Shown piece by piece: positions 9,301 through 16,889 of a stretch of 64,000 nt of DNA. The first letter of the stretch is position 1, and every line of letters starts with the position of its first letter. The DNA lies in the NCBI RefSeq assembly GCF_014646515.1, contig NZ_BMNK01000006.1:248001-312000 (forward strand), given 5' to 3'. A program made the position numbers and the translations under genes. The notes beneath the pieces are model-generated. The model searched no databases, was not told where the DNA came from, and saw nothing but the letters and a program-made list of their open reading frames with translations. The stretch comes from Nonomuraea glycinis (lineage in GTDB: Bacteria > Actinomycetota > Actinomycetes > Streptosporangiales > Streptosporangiaceae).

Positions 9301-9837
9301 GGGTTCGCGCTGCCGGGCAGCCGGCCCGGCGTCGAGCGCTTCCTGCTGGACCCGCCTCCCGGCGTGACCGGCATCCAGGTGGACGCGGCCGGCCCCGTGG
9401 AGATAGTCGACGGCCGCGAGCTCCGGGTGACGACGACCCCCGGCGCCCGGTCCGGGGCAGCGCTGACCGGACCGGTCCGCTACACCTGCGGGCCCGGCCG
9501 CATGCGGCTCGGCGACTGGGAGGAGCACGGGCTGGCGGGCTACAGCGGCGGCGTCCGCTACCGCACCACGGTCAGCGCCACGGCCGGGCCCGGCCTGATC
9601 GACCTGGGCCGGGTCCGCGGCACCGCCGAGGTCAGCGTGAACGGGCGGCCCTGCGGCATCAGGGTGTGCTCGCCGTACACCTTCGACGTCCGGCTGGACG
9701 ACGGCGACAACACCATCGAGATCCTGGTCCTCGGCACGCTCGCCCCCTACCTGGACGAGGTGAGCCCCACCCACTTCGTCTTCGCCGGCCAGCGCACCAC
9801 CGGACTGTTCGGCCCCGTACGCCTGCGCCTGCCCTGA
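6331..9837 (+). CDS. Very large GH106-like glycoside hydrolase, putative rhamnosidase
   Basis: A 1168-residue protein without an evident signal peptide. The N-terminus (AAIWWWSGEPLRRDRLRWQM, VRNLVILNLAPSGPLF, ELGAYLWFYDQLGFSG) resembles the barrel start of GH106 alpha-L-rhamnosidases. A glutamine-amidotransferase-like segment around residues 445-540 (YRALVLPAVTVLDEDVAARL) is also common in these enzymes. The last roughly 400 residues hold beta-sandwich, galactose-binding-like modules (VSVNGRPCGIRVCSPYTFDV, ending TTGLFGPVRLRLP). As last gene of the operon it probably trims imported oligosaccharides in the cytoplasm. The GH106 label rests on remembered motifs and is the least certain call of this operon. 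Confidence 0.68.
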   Translation: MNVFDVLREPPASHSPAAIWWWSGEPLRRDRLRWQMERLVAGGVRNLVILNLAPSGPLFGADADDPPFLSEAWWRLLDEVCADAHELGAYLWFYDQLGFSGADLQARLVQERPEFAGQWLAADGSVSVRGFDYLSRTACAVLLDRVHGEFERRLGHWFGRVIVGSFQDELPTLPTWSASFAEEYAARRGREFSIADPDWRAYQVTRAELAEEAFFRPLAAWHERNGLLNGCDQQDPARAGHPVDGVRLYADYARTHRWFSAPGSDHHGDARLHSSLAHLYGRPRTWIEAFHSSGWGGTLEETFDWLLPWLRAGATLYNPHAVYYSTKRGWWEWAPPSTDWRQPYWRHHRVFADAVTRLCAALSLGRHACDVAVLLPTTTAQAGTAGTAGVPAMPSSSADLGPGGDAARAQRVYREIVGDMAWFATVPGALDRLCLDADVIDDDSVRRAAVTGGRLTVSTEAYRALVLPAVTVLDEDVAARLDEFVSGGGLLVAVGALPDSPRLRARFETGDAAYVASSEQLGEALAGLVRRVEAPVPPLVREVGDTTLVFLTAASPMASRIGVGRPEERGVDLGWLDAAIDFDPGRYAREMRVKVRGVSGTPLLARLFGGEPRALPYTLDGDAVEVVVPFDDGPAALLVFDGSDVAVEAPPTPYLKEVDLGEEWAVELVPTLDDTWSDFGSGATVEHWTLRTPDGEPVHATFGPRGEQRVGGGRAEGGVAGADRDRARAPDGPWTPSVWSASRGLRKDPIHRDTLGPKGHVPGEFLAFGRVEAGGHARFRSVLTVPPGRPAWLAVGAGAAKTLWLDGDEQPLDDPGYAAVTLSPLAPGEHALELLLVPDEELDLRAYVCLVADPADAARPEWIAGPLETTVPAGAPELIQVASTAPCVVYVNGAEAGRQGGFDPYEEADIPRVRRYDVAHLLRPGDNTIRVESDGWVLVDGLVVSGPGWSSRPRVRRRQHGDPAALYLRPRPHPLPEAGWLDGRPAALPAGFALPGSRPGVERFLLDPPPGVTGIQVDAAGPVEIVDGRELRVTTTPGARSGAALTGPVRYTCGPGRMRLGDWEEHGLAGYSGGVRYRTTVSATAGPGLIDLGRVRGTAEVSVNGRPCGIRVCSPYTFDVRLDDGDNTIEILVLGTLAPYLDEVSPTHFVFAGQRTTGLFGPVRLRLP

Positions 9838-10004
9838 GCTCGCGGAGCCGGGCTGGGTCTGTGCGTCCTAGGTTGCCCCGTCCGCGGTCGTACAGGGCGT
9901 GATATGCGCCGCCACGGCCGGGCAAGGCGGACCAAGCTGGAGGCGTACCCCGAGAACCGCTCGGGGCGGCCCCACGCCTGATCACCGCAGAGAGGCGCAG
10001 TCCC
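9838..10004. other. Intergenic region after the sugar operon
   Basis: No gene is seen. A small hairpin (CCCCGAG, loop AACCG, CTCGGGG; 9948-9966) precedes the next gene. GAGAGGCG lies 7-14 bases before the ATG at 10005 and is a plausible ribosome binding site. TAGGTT near 9870 could be a -10 element. The long spacing suggests that 10005 begins a new transcription unit. Confidence 0.4.
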
Positions 10005-10697
10005 ATGAGCAAGGTCCTGATCGTCATGTCCGCCGCCGACGTCTGGGAGCGGACCGACGGCTCGGCGTACCCGACCGGCTACTGGGCCGAGGAGGTGGCC
10101 GCGCCGCACGAGAAGTTCGTCGAGGCCGGATACACGGTCGACTTCGCGTCCCCGGGCGGGGTGCTGCAGCCGCTCGACCTGCACAGCGCCGACCCGGAGA
10201 TCGCGGGAGCCGATAGTGCGCACTACGTGGCGCACGCCGAGAAGGCGCTGCGGGAGTTCGGCCCCCTGCTCAAACTCGACGAGGTCGACATCGACGACTA
10301 TGTCGCGGTGGTCCTGCCCGGCGGGCACGGCCCGGTCGTCGACCTCTACCAGGACGCCGACCTCGGCCGGCTGCTCACCAAGGCGGACGCGGCTGGGAAG
10401 ATCATCGGCGCCGTCTGCCACGGCCCGGCGGGCCTGCTCAGCGCCGTGGACGCCAACGGCGACTGGCTCTTCGCCGGGCGTGCGATGACCGCGTTCACCG
10501 ACGAGGAGGAGGAGCTGTTCGGCACGGCCGAAGGCGCCCCGTGGCTGCTCGCCTCCCGGCTGCGGGAGCTGGGCGCGCGGCACTCCGGCGGCCCGGCGTA
10601 CCAGCAGCACAACGTGCGCGACGGCAACCTGTTCACCGGCCAGAACCCCGCCTCCAGCGCCACCCTGGCCACCGACATGATCGCCGCACTCGCCTGA
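10005..10697 (+). CDS. DJ-1/PfpI family protein, Hsp31/glyoxalase III-like
   Basis: 230 residues. The start MSKVLIVMSAADVWERTDGS, then YPTGYWAEEVAAPHEKFVEAGYTVDFASPGG, is the class I glutamine-amidotransferase-like fold of Hsp31-type proteins. The nucleophile elbow AVCHGPAGLL places the catalytic Cys at residue 138, with a Glu in the YWAEEV segment. Family members convert methylglyoxal to lactate without cofactor, deglycate proteins or act as chaperones; which applies is unknown. The gene stands alone but lies 66 bases before an aldehyde dehydrogenase gene, consistent with reactive-carbonyl handling. Confidence 0.88.
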   Translation: MSKVLIVMSAADVWERTDGSAYPTGYWAEEVAAPHEKFVEAGYTVDFASPGGVLQPLDLHSADPEIAGADSAHYVAHAEKALREFGPLLKLDEVDIDDYVAVVLPGGHGPVVDLYQDADLGRLLTKADAAGKIIGAVCHGPAGLLSAVDANGDWLFAGRAMTAFTDEEEELFGTAEGAPWLLASRLRELGARHSGGPAYQQHNVRDGNLFTGQNPASSATLATDMIAALA

Positions 10698-10763
10698 CCG
10701 ACCGCACGGCCCTTCCCGGCCGGAAGCGCCCGCCCTGCCACGATCCCTCGAAGGAAGAGCTCT

Positions 10764-12254
10764 GTGGAAACGACCCTGCCCCAGTACGACGTCATCGGTC
10801 AGGTGGAGAAGGGAGTGCTCATCGGCGGGCGGTGGCGGCCCGCGACCGGCGGCGCGACGTTCCCGGTGGAGAACCCCGCCACCGGCCGGCACCTGTGCGA
10901 GGTGTCCGACGCCACCCCGGCGGACGCGCTGGCCGCCCTCGACGCCGCGAGCGCGGCCCAGCCCGGCTGGGCGGCGGTCCCCCCGCGCCGCCGGGGAGAG
11001 ATCCTGCGTCGCGCTCACGACCTGCTGATCGAGCGCATGGAAGAGTTCGCGTTGCTGATCACCCTGGAGATGGGCAAGTCACTGGCCGAGTCCCGGGCGG
11101 AGGTACGGTACGGCGCGCACTACCTGCGCTGGTTCGGCGAGGAGGCCGTCCGGATCGACGGCACCTGGAAGGTCAGCGAGGACGGCACGGCCCGCGTCCT
11201 GGTCACCCGTCAACCGGTGGGCCCCTGCCTGCTGATCACCCCATGGAACGCGCCGCTGGCGATGCCGGCGCGGAAGATCGGACCGGCCGTGGCAGCCGGC
11301 TGCACCATGATCGTCAAGCCTGCGGCGCAGACACCGCTCACGACGGCCGCGCTCGCCGGTGTGCTCACCGAGGCGGGGCTGCCCGACGGCGTCCTCAACA
11401 TCATCCCCACCGGCCAGGCCGCCGCGGTCACCGAGCCTCTCCTCCGGGACGGCAGGCTGCGCAAGCTGTCCTTCACCGGGTCCACCCCCGTCGGCCGCCT
11501 CCTGCTCTCGCAAGCGGCCGGCACCGTGCTGCGGACCTCGATGGAGCTCGGCGGCAACGCCCCGTTCATCGTGTGCGAGGACGCCGACCTCGACGCCGCG
11601 GTCGACGGCGCGATGACCGCCAAGCTCCGCAACATCGGTGAGGCGTGCATCGCCGCCAACCGCTTCCTCGTCCACGCCGGCGTCGCCGAGGAGTTCACCC
11701 GGAAGCTGGTCGCGCGCATGGGCACGATCGCCCTCGGCGCGGGCACCGACCCCGCGGCCGACCTCGGGCCGCTGATCGACGAACGCCAGCGCCGCCGCGT
11801 CGCGGACCTGGTGGACGAAACGGTCGCGGCCGGCGCGCGGGTACGGGCCGGCGCCGTGCTGCCGGACGGCCCCGGCTACTTCTACCCCCCGACCGTGCTC
11901 ACCGGCATCCCCGCCGGCGCGCGCATCACCCGCGAGGAGATCTTCGGCCCGGTCGCGGCGATCCGGACCTTCACCACTGAGGACGAAGCGCTCCGCGACG
12001 CGAACGACACCGAGTTCGGCCTCGTCGGCTACCTCTACACCCGGGACCTGAACCGGGCCCTGCGGATGAGCGAGCGGCTCGAAACCGGCATGGTGGGTCT
12101 CAACCGCGGATACGTCTCCGACCCCAGCGCCCCGTTCGGCGGCATGAAGCAGTCCGGCATCGGCCGGGAAGGTGGCAACACCGGCATCGACGAGTACTTG
12201 GAACAGAAATACCTCGCCATCGACCTGGCGCCTCACCCGGAGAGTGTCCGATGA
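10764..12254 (+). CDS. NAD(P)-dependent succinate-semialdehyde-type aldehyde dehydrogenase
   Basis: A 496-residue aldehyde dehydrogenase closest in feel to GabD-type SSADHs. It has ITPWNAPLAMPARKIGPAVA, the Rossmann-like FTGSTPVGRLL, the general-base Glu at residue 261 in MELGGNAPF, and the catalytic Cys at residue 295 in EACIAANRF. EEIFGPVAAI and the C-terminal SGIGREGGNTGIDEYLEQKY also fit the family. The GTG start at 10764 has GAAGGAAGAG upstream. The stop overlaps the ATG of the lyase gene (ATGA), so the two are translationally coupled and probably act in one pathway. The exact semialdehyde substrate is not determined by the sequence. Confidence 0.9.
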   Translation: METTLPQYDVIGQVEKGVLIGGRWRPATGGATFPVENPATGRHLCEVSDATPADALAALDAASAAQPGWAAVPPRRRGEILRRAHDLLIERMEEFALLITLEMGKSLAESRAEVRYGAHYLRWFGEEAVRIDGTWKVSEDGTARVLVTRQPVGPCLLITPWNAPLAMPARKIGPAVAAGCTMIVKPAAQTPLTTAALAGVLTEAGLPDGVLNIIPTGQAAAVTEPLLRDGRLRKLSFTGSTPVGRLLLSQAAGTVLRTSMELGGNAPFIVCEDADLDAAVDGAMTAKLRNIGEACIAANRFLVHAGVAEEFTRKLVARMGTIALGAGTDPAADLGPLIDERQRRRVADLVDETVAAGARVRAGAVLPDGPGYFYPPTVLTGIPAGARITREEIFGPVAAIRTFTTEDEALRDANDTEFGLVGYLYTRDLNRALRMSERLETGMVGLNRGYVSDPSAPFGGMKQSGIGREGGNTGIDEYLEQKYLAIDLAPHPESVR

Positions 12255-13594
12255 GCGGCAGCACCGTCTTCGACTCCATGCTGTTCGGCGACATGTTCGG
12301 CACGCCTGAGATGCGGGCCGTCTTCGGCGACGAGGCGTACCTGAGCACGGTCGTCCGCGTCGAAGTGGCGCTGGCGCGGACGCAGGCCCGCGTCGGGATC
12401 ATCCCGCAGAGCGCCGCGGCCGCCATCGCCGCACGCTGCGACCCCGCACGCCTCGACCGTGAGCGGCTGCGCCGCGACACCGCCAACGTCGGATACCCCA
12501 TCCTGCCGATCGTCACCCAGCTCGCCGAGCAATGCGGCGACGCGGGCGGTTACCTGCACTGGGGCGCGACCACGCAGGACATCATGGACACCGCGACGGT
12601 GCTGCGGTGCGCCCGGGGCCTGGACCTGATCTCCGATGCCCTCGACCGGCTGCGCGATCACCTTCGACGGCTGGCCGCCACGCACATCGACACCGTCACC
12701 GTCGGCCGGACCCACCTCCAGCACGCCCTGCCCATCACCTTCGGATACCGCGTCGCGGTCTGGCTCTCGGCACTGGACCGGCACGCCGAGCGGCTCACCG
12801 ACGTGCGGCGACGCGATCTGATGGTCCAGTTCGGCGGCGCAGCCGGCACCCTGGCCTCCCTCGGGCCCGGCCCCGACGCCCTGCGCGTACGCGCCGAACT
12901 CGCCGCGGAGCTCGGCCTCCGTGACCCCGGGATCACCTGGCACGTCGCGCGGGACGGTCTCACCGAGATCGTCGGGCTCCTCGCCGCCATCGGCGCATCC
13001 GTCGGCAAGATCGGCACGGACGTCGCCCTGATGTGCTCGACCGAGTTCGGGGAACTGGCCGAGCCGTACGTCACGGGGCGCGGCGCGAGCTCCACCATGC
13101 CGCAGAAGCGCAATCCCATCTCCAGCGAGCTCATGATCGCCGCCGCGAAGCTCCTCCGGGACAAGTCCTCGGCGATGCTGGACGCGGCGCTGCAGGACTT
13201 CGAGCGCGCCACCGGTCCGTGGCACGTCGAGTGGGCCGTCATCCCCGAAGCGTTCCTGCTCCTGTCCTCTTCTCTCACCCAGGCCGCCCACGCGCTGGCG
13301 AACCTACAGGTCGACACCGTACGGATGCGCGAGAACCTCGGCCTGACCGGCGGGCTCATCCTCGCCGAGGCCGTCATGATGGCCCTCGCGCCCGACCTCG
13401 GCCGTCAGCGAGCCCACCACCTCGTCTCCGACGCGTGCACCCGGGCCACGGAAGCGGGGACCGGCCTCGTAGACGAACTGCTCAAGACCCCGGCCGTCGT
13501 CGCGAGCCTCGGCGAGCACCGGATCCGGCAGCTGAGCGACCCCACCGCCTACCTCGGCAGCGCCCAGGCGATGACCCGGTCCATCACCGGCTAG
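12251..13594 (+). CDS. Class II fumarase/aspartase-superfamily lyase, PcaB-like
   Basis: 447 residues. It has the superfamily signature SSTMPQKRNPISSELM on the loop that carries the catalytic serine, the conserved HWGATTQDIMDTA and GRTHLQHALPITFG blocks, and GPWHVEWAVIPE typical of 3-carboxy-muconate cycloisomerase-like members. These enzymes eliminate a group, commonly releasing fumarate, or cycloisomerise muconates. No other protocatechuate-pathway gene is near, so true PcaB function is doubtful. Coupling to the upstream semialdehyde dehydrogenase (ATGA overlap at 12251) suggests a two-step degradation of an unidentified substrate. Confidence 0.85.
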   Translation: MSGSTVFDSMLFGDMFGTPEMRAVFGDEAYLSTVVRVEVALARTQARVGIIPQSAAAAIAARCDPARLDRERLRRDTANVGYPILPIVTQLAEQCGDAGGYLHWGATTQDIMDTATVLRCARGLDLISDALDRLRDHLRRLAATHIDTVTVGRTHLQHALPITFGYRVAVWLSALDRHAERLTDVRRRDLMVQFGGAAGTLASLGPGPDALRVRAELAAELGLRDPGITWHVARDGLTEIVGLLAAIGASVGKIGTDVALMCSTEFGELAEPYVTGRGASSTMPQKRNPISSELMIAAAKLLRDKSSAMLDAALQDFERATGPWHVEWAVIPEAFLLLSSSLTQAAHALANLQVDTVRMRENLGLTGGLILAEAVMMALAPDLGRQRAHHLVSDACTRATEAGTGLVDELLKTPAVVASLGEHRIRQLSDPTAYLGSAQAMTRSITG

Positions 13595-13661
13595 CCCGTG
13601 CGCACGATCTCGGCCTCGTACGCGAGACGCTGCGTGAGGGCCCGGTCCTATGATCGGTGGC

Positions 13662-14399
13662 ATGGCACTGCGACTGATCCAGGTGAACGTCAAGGCTCGG
13701 GATGACGTGGCGCTCGGCCGGTTCTGGGCGGCGGCGCTCGGCTGGGGCATGTCCAGCGAGGCGCCCGGCGTGACCAACCTCGAACCCGAGGGCTTCGCCT
13801 GGCCGGACCCCGACGCCTTCTACGTCGATCTCGTCACCGTCCCGGACCCCGAAACGGTGAAGTACCGCGTGCACCTCGACCTCGCGACCACCTCCGCCGC
13901 GCATCAGGCGGAGCTGGTCGCGCGGCTGCGGGAGCTCGGCGCCACGCCCGCCGACGTGGGCCAGGGCGACGTGCCGTGGACGGTCCTGGCCGACCCGGAG
14001 GGCAACGTGTTCTGCGTGCTGGAGCCCCGGGAGATCTACCGGGACACCGGGCCGATCGCCGCGGTGGTGGTCGACTGCGCCGACCCGCGAGCCATGGCCC
14101 GGTTCTGGGACGAGGCGCTGGACTGGACCCTGCACGAGGTCACCGACGACCACGCGAGCCTGCGCTCCGCCAAGGGCGTGGGCCCCTACCTGGAGTTGCT
14201 CCGCACGCCCGGCCCACCGACCGTATGGAACCGCATCCACCTCGACCTGCTGCCGGACCCCATTGAAGCTAAAGAGACGGAGGTGGCCCGGCTACGGACC
14301 CTGGGCGCCACCGCCGCCGATGTGGGCCAGGGCGATGTCCCGTGGACGGTCCTGGCCGACCCGGAGGGCAACGAGTTCTGCGTCCTCGGACGGGGCTGA
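13662..14399 (+). CDS. Two-domain VOC (glyoxalase/bleomycin-resistance fold) protein
   Basis: 245 residues forming two tandem glyoxalase-like halves. Each ends in the same block, ADVGQGDVPWTVLADPEGN followed by V/E-FCVL, and each contains RFW and a YRVHLDL or NRIHLDL strand. The ATG at 13662 (MALRLIQVNVKA) is preferred over 13650 because TATGAT lies 6 bases upstream, a -10 position for a leaderless transcript. Members of this actinobacterial subfamily are mostly uncharacterised. The two 3' blocks are nearly identical in DNA as well as protein. Confidence 0.87.
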   Translation: MALRLIQVNVKARDDVALGRFWAAALGWGMSSEAPGVTNLEPEGFAWPDPDAFYVDLVTVPDPETVKYRVHLDLATTSAAHQAELVARLRELGATPADVGQGDVPWTVLADPEGNVFCVLEPREIYRDTGPIAAVVVDCADPRAMARFWDEALDWTLHEVTDDHASLRSAKGVGPYLELLRTPGPPTVWNRIHLDLLPDPIEAKETEVARLRTLGATAADVGQGDVPWTVLADPEGNEFCVLGRG

Positions 14400-14410
14400 C
14401 GCAGACATCA

Positions 14411-15037
14411 ATGTCGACTGACCTCGAAGCCTTCTACCGCGGCGTCGTTGCCGACCTTGCCGAATCTCTTCCCGACGGAAGCATCACCTGGTGTCAGGCT
14501 GCGAGCGCCGAGGACGTGGCCGTTGCCCTTGGAGGAGAGCTCTCCAGCGCCGTGCCTTGCTCCCTGTCTGAGGCGAGGGGGGAGGCGGGGCACCACGTCC
14601 AGTGGTCCGGCCATGGGAAAACGTTGGTCATCGGAGAGCTGGGTTCCTGGTTCGTCGTTGTGGAACCCGACGACTGGAATGGCTCCGAAAGCCTGCCGAG
14701 GCTCTCCGAAAGTGGGGAAGCCGTGTCCATACATCTTGGGGACACGCTCGGGCACTACGACTTGCACTATGCCCGACAGGGAGAACAGCTGTGCCGCTTC
14801 CGGTGGGGAGCCGAGCCCGACGGTGACCCATCCCCGGTTGCCGATCTTCTTTCAGGGCTGTTGGTGACGTCGGGGACGCCGCCGTTCGACGAGTGGAAGA
14901 TGCACGCCCTCATCCTGGTGGAGCGGATCACCGGAGTCCGTCTGATCGCTGAGTGGCTGAGCCGTGAGCACGTGCGATTCGTCCAAGGGCCTCACGCCCG
15001 TGATGTGCCGCCTGACGATGGCGAGCTCTGGCCTTAA
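14411..15037 (+). CDS. DUF6461-like hypothetical protein A
   Basis: 208 residues. It shares a layout with three other proteins of this window (15539, 16890 and 57962): a short N-terminal helix, a Trp-containing strand followed by an E-D-V-A-x-x-L-G helix (ITWCQAASAEDVAVALGGEL), a glycine-tryptophan core strand, and a C-terminal helix with VERITGVRLIAEWL matching GRVTGRxLDxxW in the paralogues. The ATG at 14411 begins STDLEAFYRGVVADLA, 9 bases after the VOC stop. The family name comes from memory and was not searched. Function is unknown; context with a nuclease fragment suggests immunity-like proteins. Confidence 0.7.
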   Translation: MSTDLEAFYRGVVADLAESLPDGSITWCQAASAEDVAVALGGELSSAVPCSLSEARGEAGHHVQWSGHGKTLVIGELGSWFVVVEPDDWNGSESLPRLSESGEAVSIHLGDTLGHYDLHYARQGEQLCRFRWGAEPDGDPSPVADLLSGLLVTSGTPPFDEWKMHALILVERITGVRLIAEWLSREHVRFVQGPHARDVPPDDGELWP

Positions 15038-15044
15038 GACTGGA

Positions 15045-15326
15045 TCACGGGCGTCCCACCTGACCGGAGATCAGATCACGCAACGTCATGGCCTGGTACA
15101 GCATTGTCAGGCGGCCGTGGAACTCCTCGGCCTGGCTCGTTCCCGGATATCTGGCGGCGAGTGCGTGGTCCAGGTCAGTCGCGCGAGTACAGACAGGGGC
15201 AACGATTCTGGGTGAATCGAGGGCCCGAAGGCCAACACTCAGGGCGTCTTCGGGGGCTCCGAGGTCGGCCAGCGCGATGGCGAGGTCGAGCCGGGCGATC
15301 GCCTCGCGGCATGGAGATGCACTCAC
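15045..15326 (-). pseudogene. C-terminal remnant of an XRE/TPR-type regulator
   Basis: 93 codons whose text (CREAIARLDLAIALADLG, APEDALSVGLRALDSPR, TRATDLDHALAARYPGTSQA) matches the C-terminal TPR end of actinomycete helix-turn-helix regulators of about 400 residues. The N-terminal HTH and most repeats are absent, and a stop codon lies directly upstream of the first possible start. It is a decayed fragment in opposite orientation to its neighbours. Confidence 0.6.
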
Positions 15327-15464
15327 CTACTTCTAGGCAGATTTCCGGGTAGTGACCGATAATCAGTTCTGGGTCAAGATCGTGAGCTAGCCCTGACCGC
15401 AGAATGGCCGGACGGCACGGCAACCTAACCGGCTTGGCAGGTTCCCGGGGTCCAGTGGGCCAAC

Positions 15465-15504
15465 TGTGGGGTGGAGGCGGCTATGAGATCGCCTCCACCC
15501 CACA
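15465..15504 (+). terminator. 15-bp perfect hairpin followed by CTCTTT
   Basis: Left arm TGTGGGGTGGAGGCG and right arm CGCCTCCACCCCACA are exact complements around a 10-base loop (GCTATGAGAT), followed by CTCTTTCC. It lies 34 bases before the next ATG, so it either ends upstream transcription or acts as an attenuator for the downstream gene. Confidence 0.7.
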
Positions 15505-15538
15505 CTCTTTCCGAGAATCGAAGAACCGAAGAAGTGAG

Positions 15539-16120
15539 ATGGCAGACATGTCGCAGGCAATTCCTGCGGAGAGGCAATGGGACCTCTTGGAGGAGTACCT
15601 CTTGAACGGCTCGTTCGATGCGACCTGGATCGACACGGAGAATATCGAAGAGGCCGCGCAACGATTCCGGGCCGATCCGAGTTCGGGCATTCTTTGTGAT
15701 CTCGATACGTCATTCGACCTGGCCGACGATGACTCCGGGGACACCATGACCTGGATTGGGATGCATTCTCCTGGCTGGTCCGTCGCCGTCACCCTGACGG
15801 GGTGGCTTCCATTTCAACCGGCGGCGAGCTCCGGAGGTAGGCGAATCATCACTCATCACCATAGGGCTGACCTAGCCGAACTCGATGATGAGGGAATGCT
15901 CTATTACTACGATGGAGAACTCCTGGGCCCGCTGGGGGTGCTCGAAGAATTCCGGAATTACACGCTTGATCTGGAAGAACGCTACAATCTCGGGTTCGAG
16001 GAGATGGTGGAGAGCTATCTCATCCTGGCGGGGCGGGTCACGCGTCGGTTCCTCGATCGGGACTGGTTCACGGCGTCGCGCGTCCTCTACCGTGTCCCCA
16101 GAGGCGCCTGGCCTCGTTGA
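15539..16120 (+). CDS. DUF6461-like hypothetical protein B
   Basis: 193 residues and acidic. Recognisable paralogue features are ERQWDLLEEYLLNGSFDATW, IEEAAQRFRADPSSG, WIGMHSPGWSVAVTLTGW and the C-terminal LILAGRVTRRFLDRDWF. The ATG at 15539 follows a weak GAAG. GC content is visibly lower than in core genes of the window, suggesting acquisition by transfer. It lies between a regulator fragment and a transposase/nuclease fragment region, on the same strand as paralogues A and C. No transmembrane segment or signal peptide is visible. Confidence 0.72.
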   Translation: MADMSQAIPAERQWDLLEEYLLNGSFDATWIDTENIEEAAQRFRADPSSGILCDLDTSFDLADDDSGDTMTWIGMHSPGWSVAVTLTGWLPFQPAASSGGRRIITHHHRADLAELDDEGMLYYYDGELLGPLGVLEEFRNYTLDLEERYNLGFEEMVESYLILAGRVTRRFLDRDWFTASRVLYRVPRGAWPR

Positions 16121-16225
16121 CTCACTGAGGTGATCTCAGCGAAATAGTGCGGGCAATTGGGATTTCTTGGACGCCGTCAGCGGCATTCCGGGATTTTCGG
16201 GAGGAGTCGCCGAACGCCGGAAACA

Positions 16226-16345
16226 GACGTGGAGCCCCCGGTAAAAGAGCTCTCACCACAAGAATCTCAGCCAGCCGGAAGGCTCCACGTGATTGCTCAT
16301 CGTGCCACGCTCGACGTCTCCCGTGCACTCGTTCAGTACGTCGCG
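16226..16345 (+). pseudogene. Fragment resembling the N-terminus of an IS5-type transposase
   Basis: One frame reads KELSPQESQPAGRLHV, then IAHRATLDVSRALVQYVARL and LHEERR. This is close to the start of actinomycete IS5-group transposases, which continue into an HTH and a DDE domain. Here the similarity stops within a few codons and another frame carries nuclease-like sequence. It is a short relic; the call depends on remembered family text. Confidence 0.4.
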
Positions 16346-16346
16346 C

Positions 16347-16847
16347 GACTCCTGCACGAAGAACGCCGACTGCGTGCCCACCCGCAAGACGCTCGGCACC
16401 GAGCAGCCAAAGACGATAACCGTCGGGAACTGGGCAGCCAAGAGTACCCCGCTGACAGAACTCAAGTCTGGGGACCAGGACGTCAACAGGACGCGATTCT
16501 CCAAGATCGAGATGTTCATGGATGTGGGAACGTCGCAGGAAATGAGCTGGCTGATCCCCGCGAACAATGATCGGCATAAAGTTTACATCAACTACTGCAA
16601 ATAATATCAGCCGGACAAATATCTGGCTGCCTGGAGGCCGGACAAACTGCCTATAAGTGGACCCAGCAGCTGCGACGAGTATCCATTCGCCTCGTCCAAG
16701 GAAGGGGCCGGCACCGCCCGGGGCAACTACTCGCTGCGGGCCTTGAACAAGTCCCACAGCTTGACCCATGGCCGCAAAATCGGCGCGTGGTACACTGAGT
16801 ATCGAGTTGGGACAGGAAACTCCTTCTGGGTGCTCATTGAGCCCTGA
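16347..16847 (+). pseudogene. NucA/NucB-type nuclease C-terminal fragment with internal stop
   Basis: One continuous frame reads SCTKNADCVPTRKTLG, FSKIEMFMDVGTSQEMSWLI, KVYINYCK, a TAA at 16602-16604, then YQPDKYLAAWRPDK and SSCDEYPFASSKEGAG, and ends GNSFWVLIEP with TGA at 16845-16847. The SCDEYPFAS block is the hallmark of NucA/NucB deoxyribonuclease domains, which also serve as C-terminal toxin domains of secreted polymorphic toxins. No start, signal or delivery domain is present. The TAA may be a true mutation or, less likely, a sequencing error. The next gene begins 43 bases later, the usual arrangement of a toxin tip with its immunity gene. Confidence 0.65.
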
Positions 16848-16889
16848 GGCCTGACAAGAGGAGAGCAGCGAAAGGCGTACTGCCGTTCG

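Noticed and set aside
12251..13594. Assignment as a dedicated beta-ketoadipate pathway PcaB
   Set aside because: No other protocatechuate-pathway gene is present, so only a superfamily-level call is kept.
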